From Akkermansiaceae bacterium (GTDB lineage Bacteria > Verrucomicrobiota > Verrucomicrobiia > Verrucomicrobiales > Akkermansiaceae), in the NCBI GenBank assembly GCA_903906515.1, contig CAIVKO010000156.1:1-64000 (forward strand): 64,000 nt of DNA. The letters run 5' to 3'. This document shows, piece by piece, positions 24,554-33,295 of the stretch; the first letter of the stretch is position 1, and each line of letters begins with the position of its first letter. A model generated the notes under the pieces. It was given only the letters and a program-made list of their open reading frames with translations. It did no database searches and had not been told where the DNA came from. The position numbers and the translations under genes were made by a program.

Positions 24554-26137
24554 ATGTTCTATCTCACCACCGCCATCGACTACACCAACGGCTCTCCCCA
24601 CATCGGCCATGCCTACGAAAAGGTGCTGGCCGACGTGATCACCCGCTACCGCAGACTGCGGGGCGACGAGGCGTTTTTCCTAACGGGCGTGGACCAGCAT
24701 GGTCAGAAAGTCCAACAAACCGCCGAAAAGGAAGGCGTGAACCCCGCAACCTTCGTCAAACGCACGACCAAGAAGTTCCTCAATCTCTGGGAAAAACTCG
24801 ACGTCAAATACGACGGCTGGGCGGAAACCATCGATCCCCGCCACAAGGCCTGCGTCCAAGCCATCCTCACCACCCTCAAGGACCAGGGCCAACTCTACAA
24901 ACACGCCCACTCCGGCCACTACTCGGTGCGCCAGGAACAATTTCTATCAGACCGCGACCGCGACGAATCCGGCGAATTCGGACCCGAATGGGGCGAGGTG
25001 GTCGAACTCAAGGAGGAGAACTGGTACTTCAAGCTCAGCGATCACACCGACTGGCTCAAAAGCTACCTCGAAGCCACGGCCGACGCCATCATTCCCAGCT
25101 TCCGGAAATCCGAACTGCTCAACGCGCTCGAACGCAACTCCGGCACCGACCTCTGCATTTCCCGCCCGAAGGAACGCCTGCGCTGGGGCATCGAAATCCC
25201 CTTCGACCCCGACTTCGTGACCTATGTCTGGTTCGACGCGTTGATCAACTACATCTCCTTCGCCGGTTACCGCGCCGCACCGGACGCCGATCTGCCGGAT
25301 TTCTCCAGCCTCTGGACCACCGACGAACGCCCGGTCCACATCATCGGCAAGGACATCCTCGTCCCCGCCCACGGCATTTACTGGCTCTGCATGCTCCATG
25401 CCATGGGCTTCGCGGATGCCGAAATGCCGCGTCTGTTAGTCCACGGCTGGTGGAACATCCGCGGCGAGAAAATGAGCAAGTCGCTCGGCAACATCGTCGA
25501 TCCCGCAGAGCTTGCCGAAAAATTCGGCGTCGAGGCGCTTCGATACTACCTCGTGCGCGACATCGTCACCGGCAAGGACTCGGATTTCGATGTCGAGCGA
25601 CTCATCATGCTCTACAACACCGAGCTCGCCAACGAACTCGGCAACCTCTGCAACCGCGCCCTCAACATGAGCCAGCGCTTCACCGAAGGCGTGATCACCC
25701 GCGGCGGTATCTTTTCCGATGAAGACCTCGCCCTGCAAACCTCTCTAGCAGAATCCACCGAAGCCTACCGCACCGCGATGGATGAGTTCGATGTTTCCAA
25801 AGGCCTCGAAGCCCTCAGCAGACACGTCGTTCATTGCAATCAATACGCCGAACGCATGAAGCCATGGGAACTCAACAAGGACCCGGAGAAAAAAGACCGT
25901 CTTGCCACCGTGCTTCAGCATCTGGCTGAAAGCGTCGCCCACTGCACCGTCATGCTCTCCCCCGTCCTCCCCGAGGCCGCGGCAAAACTCGCCGCGCAGT
26001 TGAATCTGCCGTTTCTAACTGAATTATCGCTCTCCGATCTCCACTGGGGGCTGCTTCCGGAAGGTCACACCATCGGCAAACCCAAACCGGTGTTCCCGAA
26101 AATCGTCCTCGATGAGGAAAAGCCGGAAGTGAAGTGA
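24554..26137 (+). CDS. metG: Methionyl-tRNA synthetase
   Basis: Class I aminoacyl-tRNA synthetase, 527 residues. The HIGH motif is HIGH-like His16-Ile-Gly-His19 (SPHIGHAYEK) and the KMSKS motif is at 306-310 (EKMSKSLGN). The short form lacks the C-terminal tRNA-binding EMAP-like domain, and the zinc-knuckle region is reduced. The ATG at 24554 gives the family N-terminus (MFYLTTAIDYTNG); the open frame upstream is proline-rich and non-homologous. There is no Shine-Dalgarno (CTTCTTCCC precedes the ATG). Confidence 0.96.
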   Translation: MFYLTTAIDYTNGSPHIGHAYEKVLADVITRYRRLRGDEAFFLTGVDQHGQKVQQTAEKEGVNPATFVKRTTKKFLNLWEKLDVKYDGWAETIDPRHKACVQAILTTLKDQGQLYKHAHSGHYSVRQEQFLSDRDRDESGEFGPEWGEVVELKEENWYFKLSDHTDWLKSYLEATADAIIPSFRKSELLNALERNSGTDLCISRPKERLRWGIEIPFDPDFVTYVWFDALINYISFAGYRAAPDADLPDFSSLWTTDERPVHIIGKDILVPAHGIYWLCMLHAMGFADAEMPRLLVHGWWNIRGEKMSKSLGNIVDPAELAEKFGVEALRYYLVRDIVTGKDSDFDVERLIMLYNTELANELGNLCNRALNMSQRFTEGVITRGGIFSDEDLALQTSLAESTEAYRTAMDEFDVSKGLEALSRHVVHCNQYAERMKPWELNKDPEKKDRLATVLQHLAESVAHCTVMLSPVLPEAAAKLAAQLNLPFLTELSLSDLHWGLLPEGHTIGKPKPVFPKIVLDEEKPEVK

Positions 26138-26339
26138 ATCGGCCGCCCGGGGCAATTCGTCCGCGACATTCTCCTCACTTGCGCGACCTCATCTAGACAA
26201 CATGGGGCGGTGATCTGTTCCGCTGACCTTAAATTTTTTTTCGGATCTCCGAAACTCGAGCCATCTCCCGGGGTTTCAGTTCGTGTCGCGGGTGCCCTCG
26301 GGGGTGCCGCACCCCAATAATCCGACAATTCCAACAACG

Positions 26340-27473
26340 ATGATCGAGCGCCTCGGGACCTGCATGAGATATCGATGGATTGCGCTTTTCTTCATTTTAA
26401 CTGCCTCAAGCATCAAGGCCGGGAGCCCGTTTCTGGACATGATGTTCAGTTACACCACCACGAACGATATTGTTTATGGAACCGGGAATTTGGGCTATCC
26501 GACGACGACCGGCACGATGTATCTGAAGCTTGATCTTTGCCGACCCACCGGGACGGGGCTTCCTGCGCTGTTACCGGGCCTGATTGTAATTCATGGTGGG
26601 GGGTTCACGAGTGGAGATAAATCAGATTTCAATCAGGTGAAGTGGTGCCAGATGTATGCCGCGCGGGGTTATGTCGTGGCTACCATCAACTACCGGCTCA
26701 CGGGGGATAATCCATCGGCCGAAACGGGCGCGGGAGACAACGCCATTTTGCAGGGGCGGGCAATGAATGCCGCAGTGCAGGATGCTGCGAAGGCCGTGCG
26801 TTGGATGCGCGCCAATGCGGCGACCTACCACATTGACCCGACGCGCATCGCCATAGAAGGCAGCTCGGCGGGGGCGATCACGGCATTGTTTGAAGGCTAT
26901 CAGGAAACGGACGTCGTGGGGACGAATGCCCAAGTGCGGGCGATCGTGGATTTATGGGGCGGGTTGTATGGCAGTGAGTCTTTGGTGGATGCGAATGATC
27001 CACCGGTCTTCATCGTCCACGGAACGGCTGATACTACCGTGCCCGCGGTCCATTCGTATAATCTCAAAAACCGATGTGACGTGGTCGGCTTGCCTTATGA
27101 ATTTTATCCGATCCAGGGCGCAGGGCACGGGCCTTGGTCGAATTTTTGGAACGATGTGGTCAACGGCAAAACGATTGAACAGCATTGTGCCGAATTTCTC
27201 TTCCATCATCTCGGGTTGCTGTCCCTGCATCCCGTCGCTGCTACGACCCTCAAGGATTGTTACCTGAATCAAAGCACCGGCAAGATGCACATGGCTTGCG
27301 ATTCTGACGCCAATTTCCTGTATCAGGTGGAAGCCAGTAGCGATATGCAGACGTGGAGCACCAATGGAATGCCGGCGGCTGTCCCGGGCAATGGCTCAAA
27401 CCTGATTCTCACCCCCTCCATCACCGCCACGCCAAAGCAGTTTTTCCGCGTAAGTGTGAAGCCCGGCTTCTAA
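26340..27473 (+). CDS. Secreted alpha/beta-hydrolase (carboxylesterase-like)
   Basis: An exported esterase of the BD-FAE/carboxylesterase type, about 377 residues from the ATG at 26340; an ATG at 26364 is an alternative. A signal peptide (YRWIALFFILTASSIKA) is followed by the oxyanion motif HGGGF, the nucleophile elbow GSSAG and a histidine in GAGHGPW. The last about 75 residues (YQVEASSDMQTWS ... KQFFRVSV) form the small C-terminal module often appended to secreted verrucomicrobial proteins. The substrate is unknown; hydrolysis of acetyl or feruloyl esters on polysaccharide is a family-based possibility. Confidence 0.8.
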   Translation: MIERLGTCMRYRWIALFFILTASSIKAGSPFLDMMFSYTTTNDIVYGTGNLGYPTTTGTMYLKLDLCRPTGTGLPALLPGLIVIHGGGFTSGDKSDFNQVKWCQMYAARGYVVATINYRLTGDNPSAETGAGDNAILQGRAMNAAVQDAAKAVRWMRANAATYHIDPTRIAIEGSSAGAITALFEGYQETDVVGTNAQVRAIVDLWGGLYGSESLVDANDPPVFIVHGTADTTVPAVHSYNLKNRCDVVGLPYEFYPIQGAGHGPWSNFWNDVVNGKTIEQHCAEFLFHHLGLLSLHPVAATTLKDCYLNQSTGKMHMACDSDANFLYQVEASSDMQTWSTNGMPAAVPGNGSNLILTPSITATPKQFFRVSVKPGF

Positions 27474-27515
27474 TCTGAATAGGCGAGATCACATCATTCG
27501 CAACACGGGCACCCC

Positions 27516-27544
27516 TTGACACAATGGGTTTTCAAAACTAGACG
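27516..27544 (+). promoter_or_regulatory. Candidate promoter of the SHD1 metalloprotease
   Basis: TTGACA (27516-27521) with a 17-bp spacer to TAGACG (27539-27544). A transcript starting about seven bases later would begin at the GTG start codon at 27550, so the mRNA could be leaderless. Confidence 0.4.
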
Positions 27545-27549
27545 GAAGT

Positions 27550-28737
27550 GTGCGCGCATATTTCACCACCGTCTGGTTACTGGTCGCTCTGGGCATCGCC
27601 CATGGCCAGCAACGGACATGGACCGACTCGCTGGACCGCAAGATCGAGGCCACCATGATCCGGTTGGACGCGCAGTCTGTGGTGCTCAAACTCGCCAACG
27701 GCAATGAAGTGAAATACCCGCTGGAAAAGCTCTCCGCAGCCGACCAGAAATACGCCACCGAACAAGCGAAAGCCATGGCAACCAGCGCGGCCGTGGCCGC
27801 CAATGCAAATGCCCCGGCCGTCAGCTTCGATGGTTCATGGCCGAAGCGTGTGACCTTCAGTGAGGACCCGGAAATCAAAGTCATCACCAGTGATGCCGAT
27901 GCCAAATCCTTCATCTATGAAAGTGCCAACTACCGTTATACCTCCGACGTCAGGCTGGCCAACTCCGTGGTCAAGGGATTCGCGGTGCTCTTCGAGGCCA
28001 CCCACCTCTATTGTCGCACGTTGCCGATTCATCTCGACGGCGGTAGCAAACATGAGGGCAAATTTCAAATCTTCCTGTTTGCCGAATACAACGACTATGT
28101 GAAAGCCGGTGGTCAGCAGGGAAGCGCCGGGGTGTTCACGTCTAACGGAGGATCACGCGTGCTGGTGCCGCTGGACAGTCTGGGCGTGCGCAAGGTCGGC
28201 AGCGGCTATGCATTCGATCGCGACAAGGCTAACAAAACCCTGCCCCACGAACTGACCCACCAACTCACGCCAAACGCCTATTTCCAGAAAGGTGCCATGG
28301 GCTGGTTCACCGAAGGAACCGCCGAATATATCGCCGCCACGCCATACCGCTCCGGCATCTACAACGTGCAAAGCAATCTGAGACCCATCATCGAATATGT
28401 CACCGCTTATGGGCGTGGCAACACGGGCGGCCGCGCACTCGGCAAGGACATCGTCCTGCCGCCGTTGAAAAACTTCATGCTGATGGACTACGCGGCTTTC
28501 ATTTCCAATCCCCAGGTAAACTACGGAACTTCCCTTTTTCTAACAACATACTTTTTCCAGATGGACGGCAACGGCGACGCCGCACGCATGAAAAATTTCC
28601 TCGCCGCATTGCGGGAAGGAAAATCCGGCGAACAAGCGCTGGAAAAATTGCTCGACGGCCGCAGCTACGAGGAAGTCGAAAAAGAGTTCAGCAAAGCATG
28701 GAGCCGCCGTGGCATCGATTTCAGCTTTGGAAAATAA
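27550..28737 (+). CDS. SHD1-domain zinc metalloprotease, exported
   Basis: A 395-residue secreted protein starting at GTG 27550, with a short signal peptide (FTTVWLLVALGIAHG). Residues about 20-70 (RTWTDSLDRKIEATMIRLDA ... LEKLSAADQKYA) form an SLA1-homology-1 domain, common in planctomycetes and verrucomicrobia. The C-terminal domain has the gluzincin pattern His233-Glu-x-x-His237 (HELTH) followed by WFTEGTAEY, where a glutamate should be the third zinc ligand. The target is unknown. It is likely periplasmic or extracellular. Confidence 0.8.
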   Translation: MRAYFTTVWLLVALGIAHGQQRTWTDSLDRKIEATMIRLDAQSVVLKLANGNEVKYPLEKLSAADQKYATEQAKAMATSAAVAANANAPAVSFDGSWPKRVTFSEDPEIKVITSDADAKSFIYESANYRYTSDVRLANSVVKGFAVLFEATHLYCRTLPIHLDGGSKHEGKFQIFLFAEYNDYVKAGGQQGSAGVFTSNGGSRVLVPLDSLGVRKVGSGYAFDRDKANKTLPHELTHQLTPNAYFQKGAMGWFTEGTAEYIAATPYRSGIYNVQSNLRPIIEYVTAYGRGNTGGRALGKDIVLPPLKNFMLMDYAAFISNPQVNYGTSLFLTTYFFQMDGNGDAARMKNFLAALREGKSGEQALEKLLDGRSYEEVEKEFSKAWSRRGIDFSFGK

Positions 28738-28769
28738 CGGATTTGACCACCCGGCCCAGGCTGACCCGA

Positions 28770-28908
28770 AGGCAGGGACTCGACCTCCGGGCGGTCCAGA
28801 GCATGGATAGCGAATGCTTGGAGAATGAGCAGATCCTGCGAGCCAAAGCATTCACAAAATCATTCTCATCTCATGCACGCGGACCGCACGGAGTGACGGT
28901 CCCTGCCT
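28770..28908. repeat. Palindromic repeat element, copy 1
   Basis: The left end AGGCAGGGAC...GGTCC and right end GGACC...GTCCCTGCCT are imperfect inverted repeats of about 28 bp. The interior has nested arms (GAATGCTT/AAGCATTC and GAGAATGA/TCATTCTC). The whole 139 bp could fold into a long hairpin. It resembles a REP or miniature mobile element and has no coding capacity. It fills part of the 344-bp gene-free gap before queG. Confidence 0.8.
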
Positions 28909-28932
28909 CGTATAGCGCGATCCACGAGCGCA

Positions 28933-29072
28933 AGGCAGGGACTCGACCTCCGGGCGGTCCAGCGCATGTGGGGCGCATGGCTTAGTGAATGAGTCGATCT
29001 CTCGATCTATGGCATTCGCTGAATCATACTCACCTCATGCACGCGGACCGCACGGAGTGACGGTCCCTGCCT
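28933..29072. repeat. Palindromic repeat element, copy 2
   Basis: Direct repetition of the element at 28770: the outer arms are nearly identical, while the interior has diverged (AGTGAATG/CATTCGCT pairing instead). The two copies are 24 bp apart. The gap holds no other recognisable feature. Confidence 0.8.
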
Positions 29073-29081
29073 TTTCGGTTT

Positions 29082-30116
29082 TCAGATTGAACCCGACTCC
29101 CGAATCCGTGTCACGGCCCAGCTCGCGTGCTCGGCGATCAGCGGGTCGGGGTCAGCGGCTGCTTTTTCCAGCGCGGGCAGATCATCCGCAGTGCCTGTGT
29201 TGCCCAAGGCCACACAGACATTGCGCAGAAATCGCGAGCGCTTGATGCGCTTGATCGGCGACTTCGCGAAAAGGGTGCGGAACGCATCGTCATCGAGATC
29301 CAGGAAGTCCCGGAGCTGTTTTTTAAAAACCTCGCCTCTCGCAGCAAACGCCATTTCCCTGGACTCCTCGGCAAATCGATTCCACGGACAGGCGTCCAGG
29401 CAATCGTCGCAGCCGTAGATCCGATCGCCGATTGCTTCGCGGAACTCCATGGGAATCGGACCTTTGTGTTCGATCGTCAGATACGAGATGCAACGCCGCG
29501 CATCCAACTGCCGAGGCGCGGTGATCGCCTGCGTCGGGCAGGCGGTGATGCATCGCGTGCAGGTCCCGCAGTGATCGCCGAATGGCGGGTCCGGTGTGAG
29601 TTCGAGTGTCGTGAGAATTTCCGCTAGAAAAAACCAGGTCCCCAACCGACGATGGATCTGCATGGTCGATTTCCCATTCCAACCAAGTCCCGCAGTGCTG
29701 GCAAAGTCCCGCTCAAGCACCGGACCGGTATCGACGTATGGTTTCTGAATACCGCCGAGGCTTTGCATCTTCACATCAAAATCCCGGAGGCGATGTTCGA
29801 TGAGATCATGGTAATCATCATTCCACGCATATCGCGCGATGCGGTATCCACCGGGATGCTCCTCCGGAAACGGGATTTCTCCGGGGTAATAATTCAGCGC
29901 CAGACAAACGAGTGATTTCGCGCCCTCCAGCACAATCCGCGGATCACACCGACGTTCGGGACCACGTTCCAACCACTCCATTTCCCCGTGCATCCCCTGC
30001 CCGATCCAATCGTGAAACACCGCAGAGTGACCCGCGACATCCGCGCGGGCGATCCGGCAATCGTCGAACCCTGACTCTTTTGCCCAGGATTTGATCCGCT
30101 CTTCGATACGGCTCAT
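29082..30116 (-). CDS. queG: Epoxyqueuosine reductase
   Basis: Last step of queuosine synthesis: cobalamin-dependent reduction of epoxyqueuosine in tRNA. It has 344 residues. Two 4Fe-4S clusters are served by Cys183, 186, 189 and 193 (CGTCTRCITACP) and by Cys209, 236, 239 and 243 (CDDCLDACP). The C-terminal about 50 residues look like HEAT repeats, as in the QueG family. Its ATG overlaps the aroK stop by 4 bp (ATGA), so the two are co-translated. Confidence 0.95.
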   Translation of the reverse strand: MSRIEERIKSWAKESGFDDCRIARADVAGHSAVFHDWIGQGMHGEMEWLERGPERRCDPRIVLEGAKSLVCLALNYYPGEIPFPEEHPGGYRIARYAWNDDYHDLIEHRLRDFDVKMQSLGGIQKPYVDTGPVLERDFASTAGLGWNGKSTMQIHRRLGTWFFLAEILTTLELTPDPPFGDHCGTCTRCITACPTQAITAPRQLDARRCISYLTIEHKGPIPMEFREAIGDRIYGCDDCLDACPWNRFAEESREMAFAARGEVFKKQLRDFLDLDDDAFRTLFAKSPIKRIKRSRFLRNVCVALGNTGTADDLPALEKAAADPDPLIAEHASWAVTRIRESGSI

Positions 30117-30667
30117 GGACGATTAGAAAAATGATAGCGGGCGCACTCCAGAATGCCCGTTGCCAACTCGCCGGAATCAAGTCCGCCGGTATCCAGTTTG
30201 AGATGGGCGGTTTCCTGATAGAACGGACGCCGCGCCTCCATCATGTTGCGGATTATCACCTCCGGATCCTCATCCGTCAGCAACAGCGGCCTCGTGCGGT
30301 TTTTCCGGGTCCTTTCCAGAATCACTTTGATCGGCGCGTCCAACCATACGACATATCCGAGATTTCGAATCAGGCCCCGGTTATCCTCCCGGACTACCAC
30401 TCCACCTCCGGTCGAAATGATCCGCCGGGGTGCGTCGGGCTCGCCCAGCTCTTTCAACAACGCAGTCTCCATGTCACGGAACGCCTGTTCTCCCTCGTCG
30501 GCGAAGATGCTGGTGATCGGTTTTCCCGCCCGCTGCTCGATAATCTGATCCATATCCGCCAACGGAAACCCCAGCCGCTGGTGCAACTCGCGGCCCACGG
30601 TCGACTTTCCACATCCCATGAAACCGATGAGAACAATATTCTCAGGGGGGGCGACGGATGAACTCAT
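30113..30667 (-). CDS. aroK: Shikimate kinase
   Basis: Phosphorylates shikimate in aromatic amino acid synthesis. It has 184 residues with P-loop GFMGCGKST at 15-23, the shikimate-binding DMD and the block STGGGVVVRE. The RxxR/lid region (RTRPLL) is present. It is divergent from the Sua5/TsaC gene and overlaps queG by 4 bp at its 3' end. Confidence 0.95.
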   Translation of the reverse strand: MSSSVAPPENIVLIGFMGCGKSTVGRELHQRLGFPLADMDQIIEQRAGKPITSIFADEGEQAFRDMETALLKELGEPDAPRRIISTGGGVVVREDNRGLIRNLGYVVWLDAPIKVILERTRKNRTRPLLLTDEDPEVIIRNMMEARRPFYQETAHLKLDTGGLDSGELATGILECARYHFSNRP

Positions 30668-30751
30668 GCCCGCAGCATAGTGTTTTCACCAGACGAAGGA
30701 ACAGAAAATTTGAAGTTCGCATCCCGCTCGATTCCATGCCACGACTTCCGC

Positions 30752-31777
30752 GTGCCCGAGACCCGAATCCTCCAAGCCATTGATGACGACATGAAAGACG
30801 CCGTGCGCGAGGCCACCGCCTTGCTGCGCGCCGGTGAAATCGTCGCCCTGCCCACCGAAACCGTCTATGGCCTCGCCGCAGATGCCTTGAACCCGTCCGC
30901 CGTCGCCAAGGTATTCGCGGCCAAGGAACGCCCGTCGTTCGACCCCCTCATCGTACACATCGCCTCGCGCGGGGATTTGAAAAAAGTCGCCATCGTCCCA
31001 GCGGAAATCGCGGAAACCGTGGCCAAACTCACCGCCACCTTCTGGCCCGGACCACTCACGATCATCCTGCCAAAACACCCGGACATCCCGGATCTCGTCA
31101 CCAGCGGGCTGCCCACCGTCGCCGTCCGCCAGAGCGCCCACCCGGTTTTCCGCGCCATCAACAAGGAACTCGACCGCCCGATCGCCGCACCCAGCGCCAA
31201 CCGCTTCGGCCGGATCTCGCCAACCTCGGCATCCGCCGTGATGAAGGAACTCGGCGGCCGCATCCCGCTCATCATCGATGCCGGCGCCTGCGCCGAGGGC
31301 GTGGAAAGCACCATCATCTCGATCGAACCCCGCGATGGAAAAAAACCGGTTTTCCGCCTCCACCGCGCCGGCCCCATCACCAAGGAACAACTCCAGGAGT
31401 TCGGAAAAGTCGAAAAAGTGAAGGAAAAAACCGGCGACCTTCCTCACGCGCCCGGCCAACTCCCGAGTCACTACGCACCGCTCACTCCGTTTATTTTGTT
31501 AGAAAATCCGGAGGATTTCAAACCGGAACCCGGAAAAAAATACGGCCTCATCAGCTACCGCGGCGAGGACGACAGCCCCTATGTCAACTTGCACGACTGG
31601 GAAACCGTCGAGTCCCTCAGCCCCGGCAGCGGAAAACTCGCGGAAGCCGCCATCCGACTGTTCTTCGTCATGCGCCTGATGGACGAAGCCGGGCTGGACG
31701 CCATCATCGCGGAACCCGTCAGCGAGACCGGCCTCGGCGTGGCCATCATGGACCGCCTCCGCCGCGCAGCGGGCTGA
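30752..31777 (+). CDS. L-threonylcarbamoyladenylate synthase (Sua5/TsaC family)
   Basis: Makes threonylcarbamoyl-AMP for the t6A modification of tRNA. The YrdC core is clear: ALPTETVYGLAADA, KERPSFDPLIVHI, FWPGPLTIIL and AAPSANRFGRISPT. A C-terminal Sua5 domain follows the linker PGQLPSHYAPLTPF. The start is uncertain. GTG at 30752 gives MPETRILQAIDDD and fits the family; GTG at 30680 would add 24 unsupported residues, and ATG at 30791 would cut into the first strand. Confidence 0.9.
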   Translation: MPETRILQAIDDDMKDAVREATALLRAGEIVALPTETVYGLAADALNPSAVAKVFAAKERPSFDPLIVHIASRGDLKKVAIVPAEIAETVAKLTATFWPGPLTIILPKHPDIPDLVTSGLPTVAVRQSAHPVFRAINKELDRPIAAPSANRFGRISPTSASAVMKELGGRIPLIIDAGACAEGVESTIISIEPRDGKKPVFRLHRAGPITKEQLQEFGKVEKVKEKTGDLPHAPGQLPSHYAPLTPFILLENPEDFKPEPGKKYGLISYRGEDDSPYVNLHDWETVESLSPGSGKLAEAAIRLFFVMRLMDEAGLDAIIAEPVSETGLGVAIMDRLRRAAG

Positions 31778-31886
31778 ACGGAAAATCCAAGCCGATCCAA
31801 CAACTGTCTCATACGACTGCAAGCTGCTTCGCTCCTTGGCTTTTTGTTCTGCCCCCCCAGAAAAAATCGCGCCCTACAACGTTGAA

Positions 31887-31915
31887 TTGACAAGCCCGTC
31901 GGAAATGTGCAATTT
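31887..31915 (+). promoter_or_regulatory. Candidate promoter of the CBS-domain gene
   Basis: A consensus -35 box TTGACA (31887-31892) lies 45 bp upstream of the ATG at 31938. A 17-bp spacer leads to CAATTT (31910-31915), a weak -10. The gene begins after an A-rich leader. Confidence 0.35.
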
Positions 31916-31937
31916 TCGATCATAGAAAGAAAAAACC

Positions 31938-32387
31938 ATGGAAATTCACGGAACCGTCAGAGACATTCTGCAAAGCAAAGGAGCCGAGGTTTGGACCACC
32001 GGCACTCACCAAACAGTGTATGAAGCCGTCCGCCTGATGGGTGAGAAAAACATCGGTGCACTGGTCGTCGTCGAGGATGGCGAAATCATCGGTGTGTTTT
32101 CGGAACGCGACTACAGCCGCAAGGTCGTTCTCCAAGGACGCACCTCCCAAAACACGCTCGTCGGTGAAATCATCAACCGTCCGGCTGTCACGGTGGAGAG
32201 CAAGGACAACATCGAGAAATGCATGCAATTGATGACATCCTCCAGAATCCGCCACCTGCCTGTCGTCGATGACGGCAAGCCGGTCGGTCTAATTTCCATC
32301 GGCGACCTCGTGAGCTGGGTGATGCACTCCCAACGTCACACGATCCTACAATTGCAGGGATACATTTCGGGTGAGTATCCGGGTTGA
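31938..32387 (+). CDS. Tandem CBS-domain protein
   Basis: A 149-residue protein made of two CBS domains (about 10-65 and 75-135), with the typical GVFSERDYSRKV and GLISIGDLVSWV ends. Such stand-alone pairs usually bind adenine nucleotides and regulate a partner, which cannot be named here. No signal peptide is present. The purine-rich stretch AGAAAGAAAAAACC before the ATG is the nearest thing to a ribosome-binding site. Confidence 0.88.
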   Translation: MEIHGTVRDILQSKGAEVWTTGTHQTVYEAVRLMGEKNIGALVVVEDGEIIGVFSERDYSRKVVLQGRTSQNTLVGEIINRPAVTVESKDNIEKCMQLMTSSRIRHLPVVDDGKPVGLISIGDLVSWVMHSQRHTILQLQGYISGEYPG

Positions 32388-32434
32388 GGTAAGTCCTTGA
32401 TTATCACGAACCCACCCCCCAAGCTCCAGTCGTG

Positions 32435-33211
32435 ATGCGATTTGCGGTGCTTGGCAGTGGCAGTGGTGGAAACTCGGCGGTGGTCGAGTGCGGTGGTGTG
32501 CGCCTGTTGATCGACGCCGGCCTCAGCGCCAAACAACTCAACCTCCGCCTCTCGCAAATCGGGGTCGATCCGGCATCATTGCATGGCATCCTGCTGACCC
32601 ATGAACACGGCGATCACATCAAGGGCCTCAAGGTTTTCCTCAAACAAAATCCCATCCCGGTTTTCGCAACACCCGCCACACGTAAGATCGTTAGAGAATC
32701 CGGCGTCGACGGAGGTGTTTGGAAATCGTTCGAAACCTCGCAGGTTTTTAAAATCGCCGATGTCGAAATCCGGAGTTTTTCGGTCCACCATGACGCGGTG
32801 GATCCCGTTGGATTTGTGATCGGCCATGACTCACAGCGTATGGGATTCGTCTCGGACGTCGGCCACGTGACGCGCAGCATGGTGGATTGCCTACACGGTC
32901 TGCACGGCTTGTTCGTCGAGGCGAATTACGATGAGGAAATGCTCGCGGCGGATACCAAACGGCCGTGGTCCACCAAGCAACGGATCAGCTCGCGCCACGG
33001 TCACCTGTCCAACAACCAGGTCGCCGCATTGATCGAGGAAATCGTCCACCCCGCGCTCGGCCGCGTGGTGTTAGGCCACCTGAGTTCGGACTGCAACAAG
33101 CCGGAAATCGCGCTGCGCAATCTGCGCGCCTGTCTGGAAAATCTTGGCCATCACCACGTGGGACTGCACTGCGCCTGCCAGCACGAACCGACGGAGTGGT
33201 TTGTGCTGTGA
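32435..33211 (+). CDS. Metallo-beta-lactamase-fold hydrolase, YycJ/WalJ-like
   Basis: A 258-residue MBL-fold hydrolase. It starts MRFAVLGSGSGGNS, characteristic of the YycJ/WalJ group. The metal-binding motif THEHGDH is present, with further ligands near FSVHHDA, GFVSDVGH and LGHLSSDCN. Family members have been linked to DNA or cell-wall maintenance, but the exact reaction is not settled. A GTG immediately before the ATG is an alternative start. Confidence 0.85.
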   Translation: MRFAVLGSGSGGNSAVVECGGVRLLIDAGLSAKQLNLRLSQIGVDPASLHGILLTHEHGDHIKGLKVFLKQNPIPVFATPATRKIVRESGVDGGVWKSFETSQVFKIADVEIRSFSVHHDAVDPVGFVIGHDSQRMGFVSDVGHVTRSMVDCLHGLHGLFVEANYDEEMLAADTKRPWSTKQRISSRHGHLSNNQVAALIEEIVHPALGRVVLGHLSSDCNKPEIALRNLRACLENLGHHHVGLHCACQHEPTEWFVL

Positions 33212-33295
33212 AGCTCCGCAGGTGGAATCCTCAGTGGATTTTGGAAACTGTGCCGCCTTGACATGGCTGGCCTTACTGATCATCACTTGCTGGCT

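Noticed and set aside
24424-25722. A 432-codon open frame overlapping metG
   Set aside because: It is an alternate frame of metG with Arg/Pro/His-rich, non-homologous sequence; the metG frame carries HIGH and KMSKS motifs.
28770-29072. CRISPR array
   Set aside because: Only two units of about 140 bp with internal palindromes and no short spacers or cas genes.
33263-33295. Upstream ATG of the YgiB-like lipoprotein
   Set aside because: It overlaps a TTGACA-like sequence and adds a non-signal-peptide stretch; the ATG at 33296 gives a normal lipoprotein signal.
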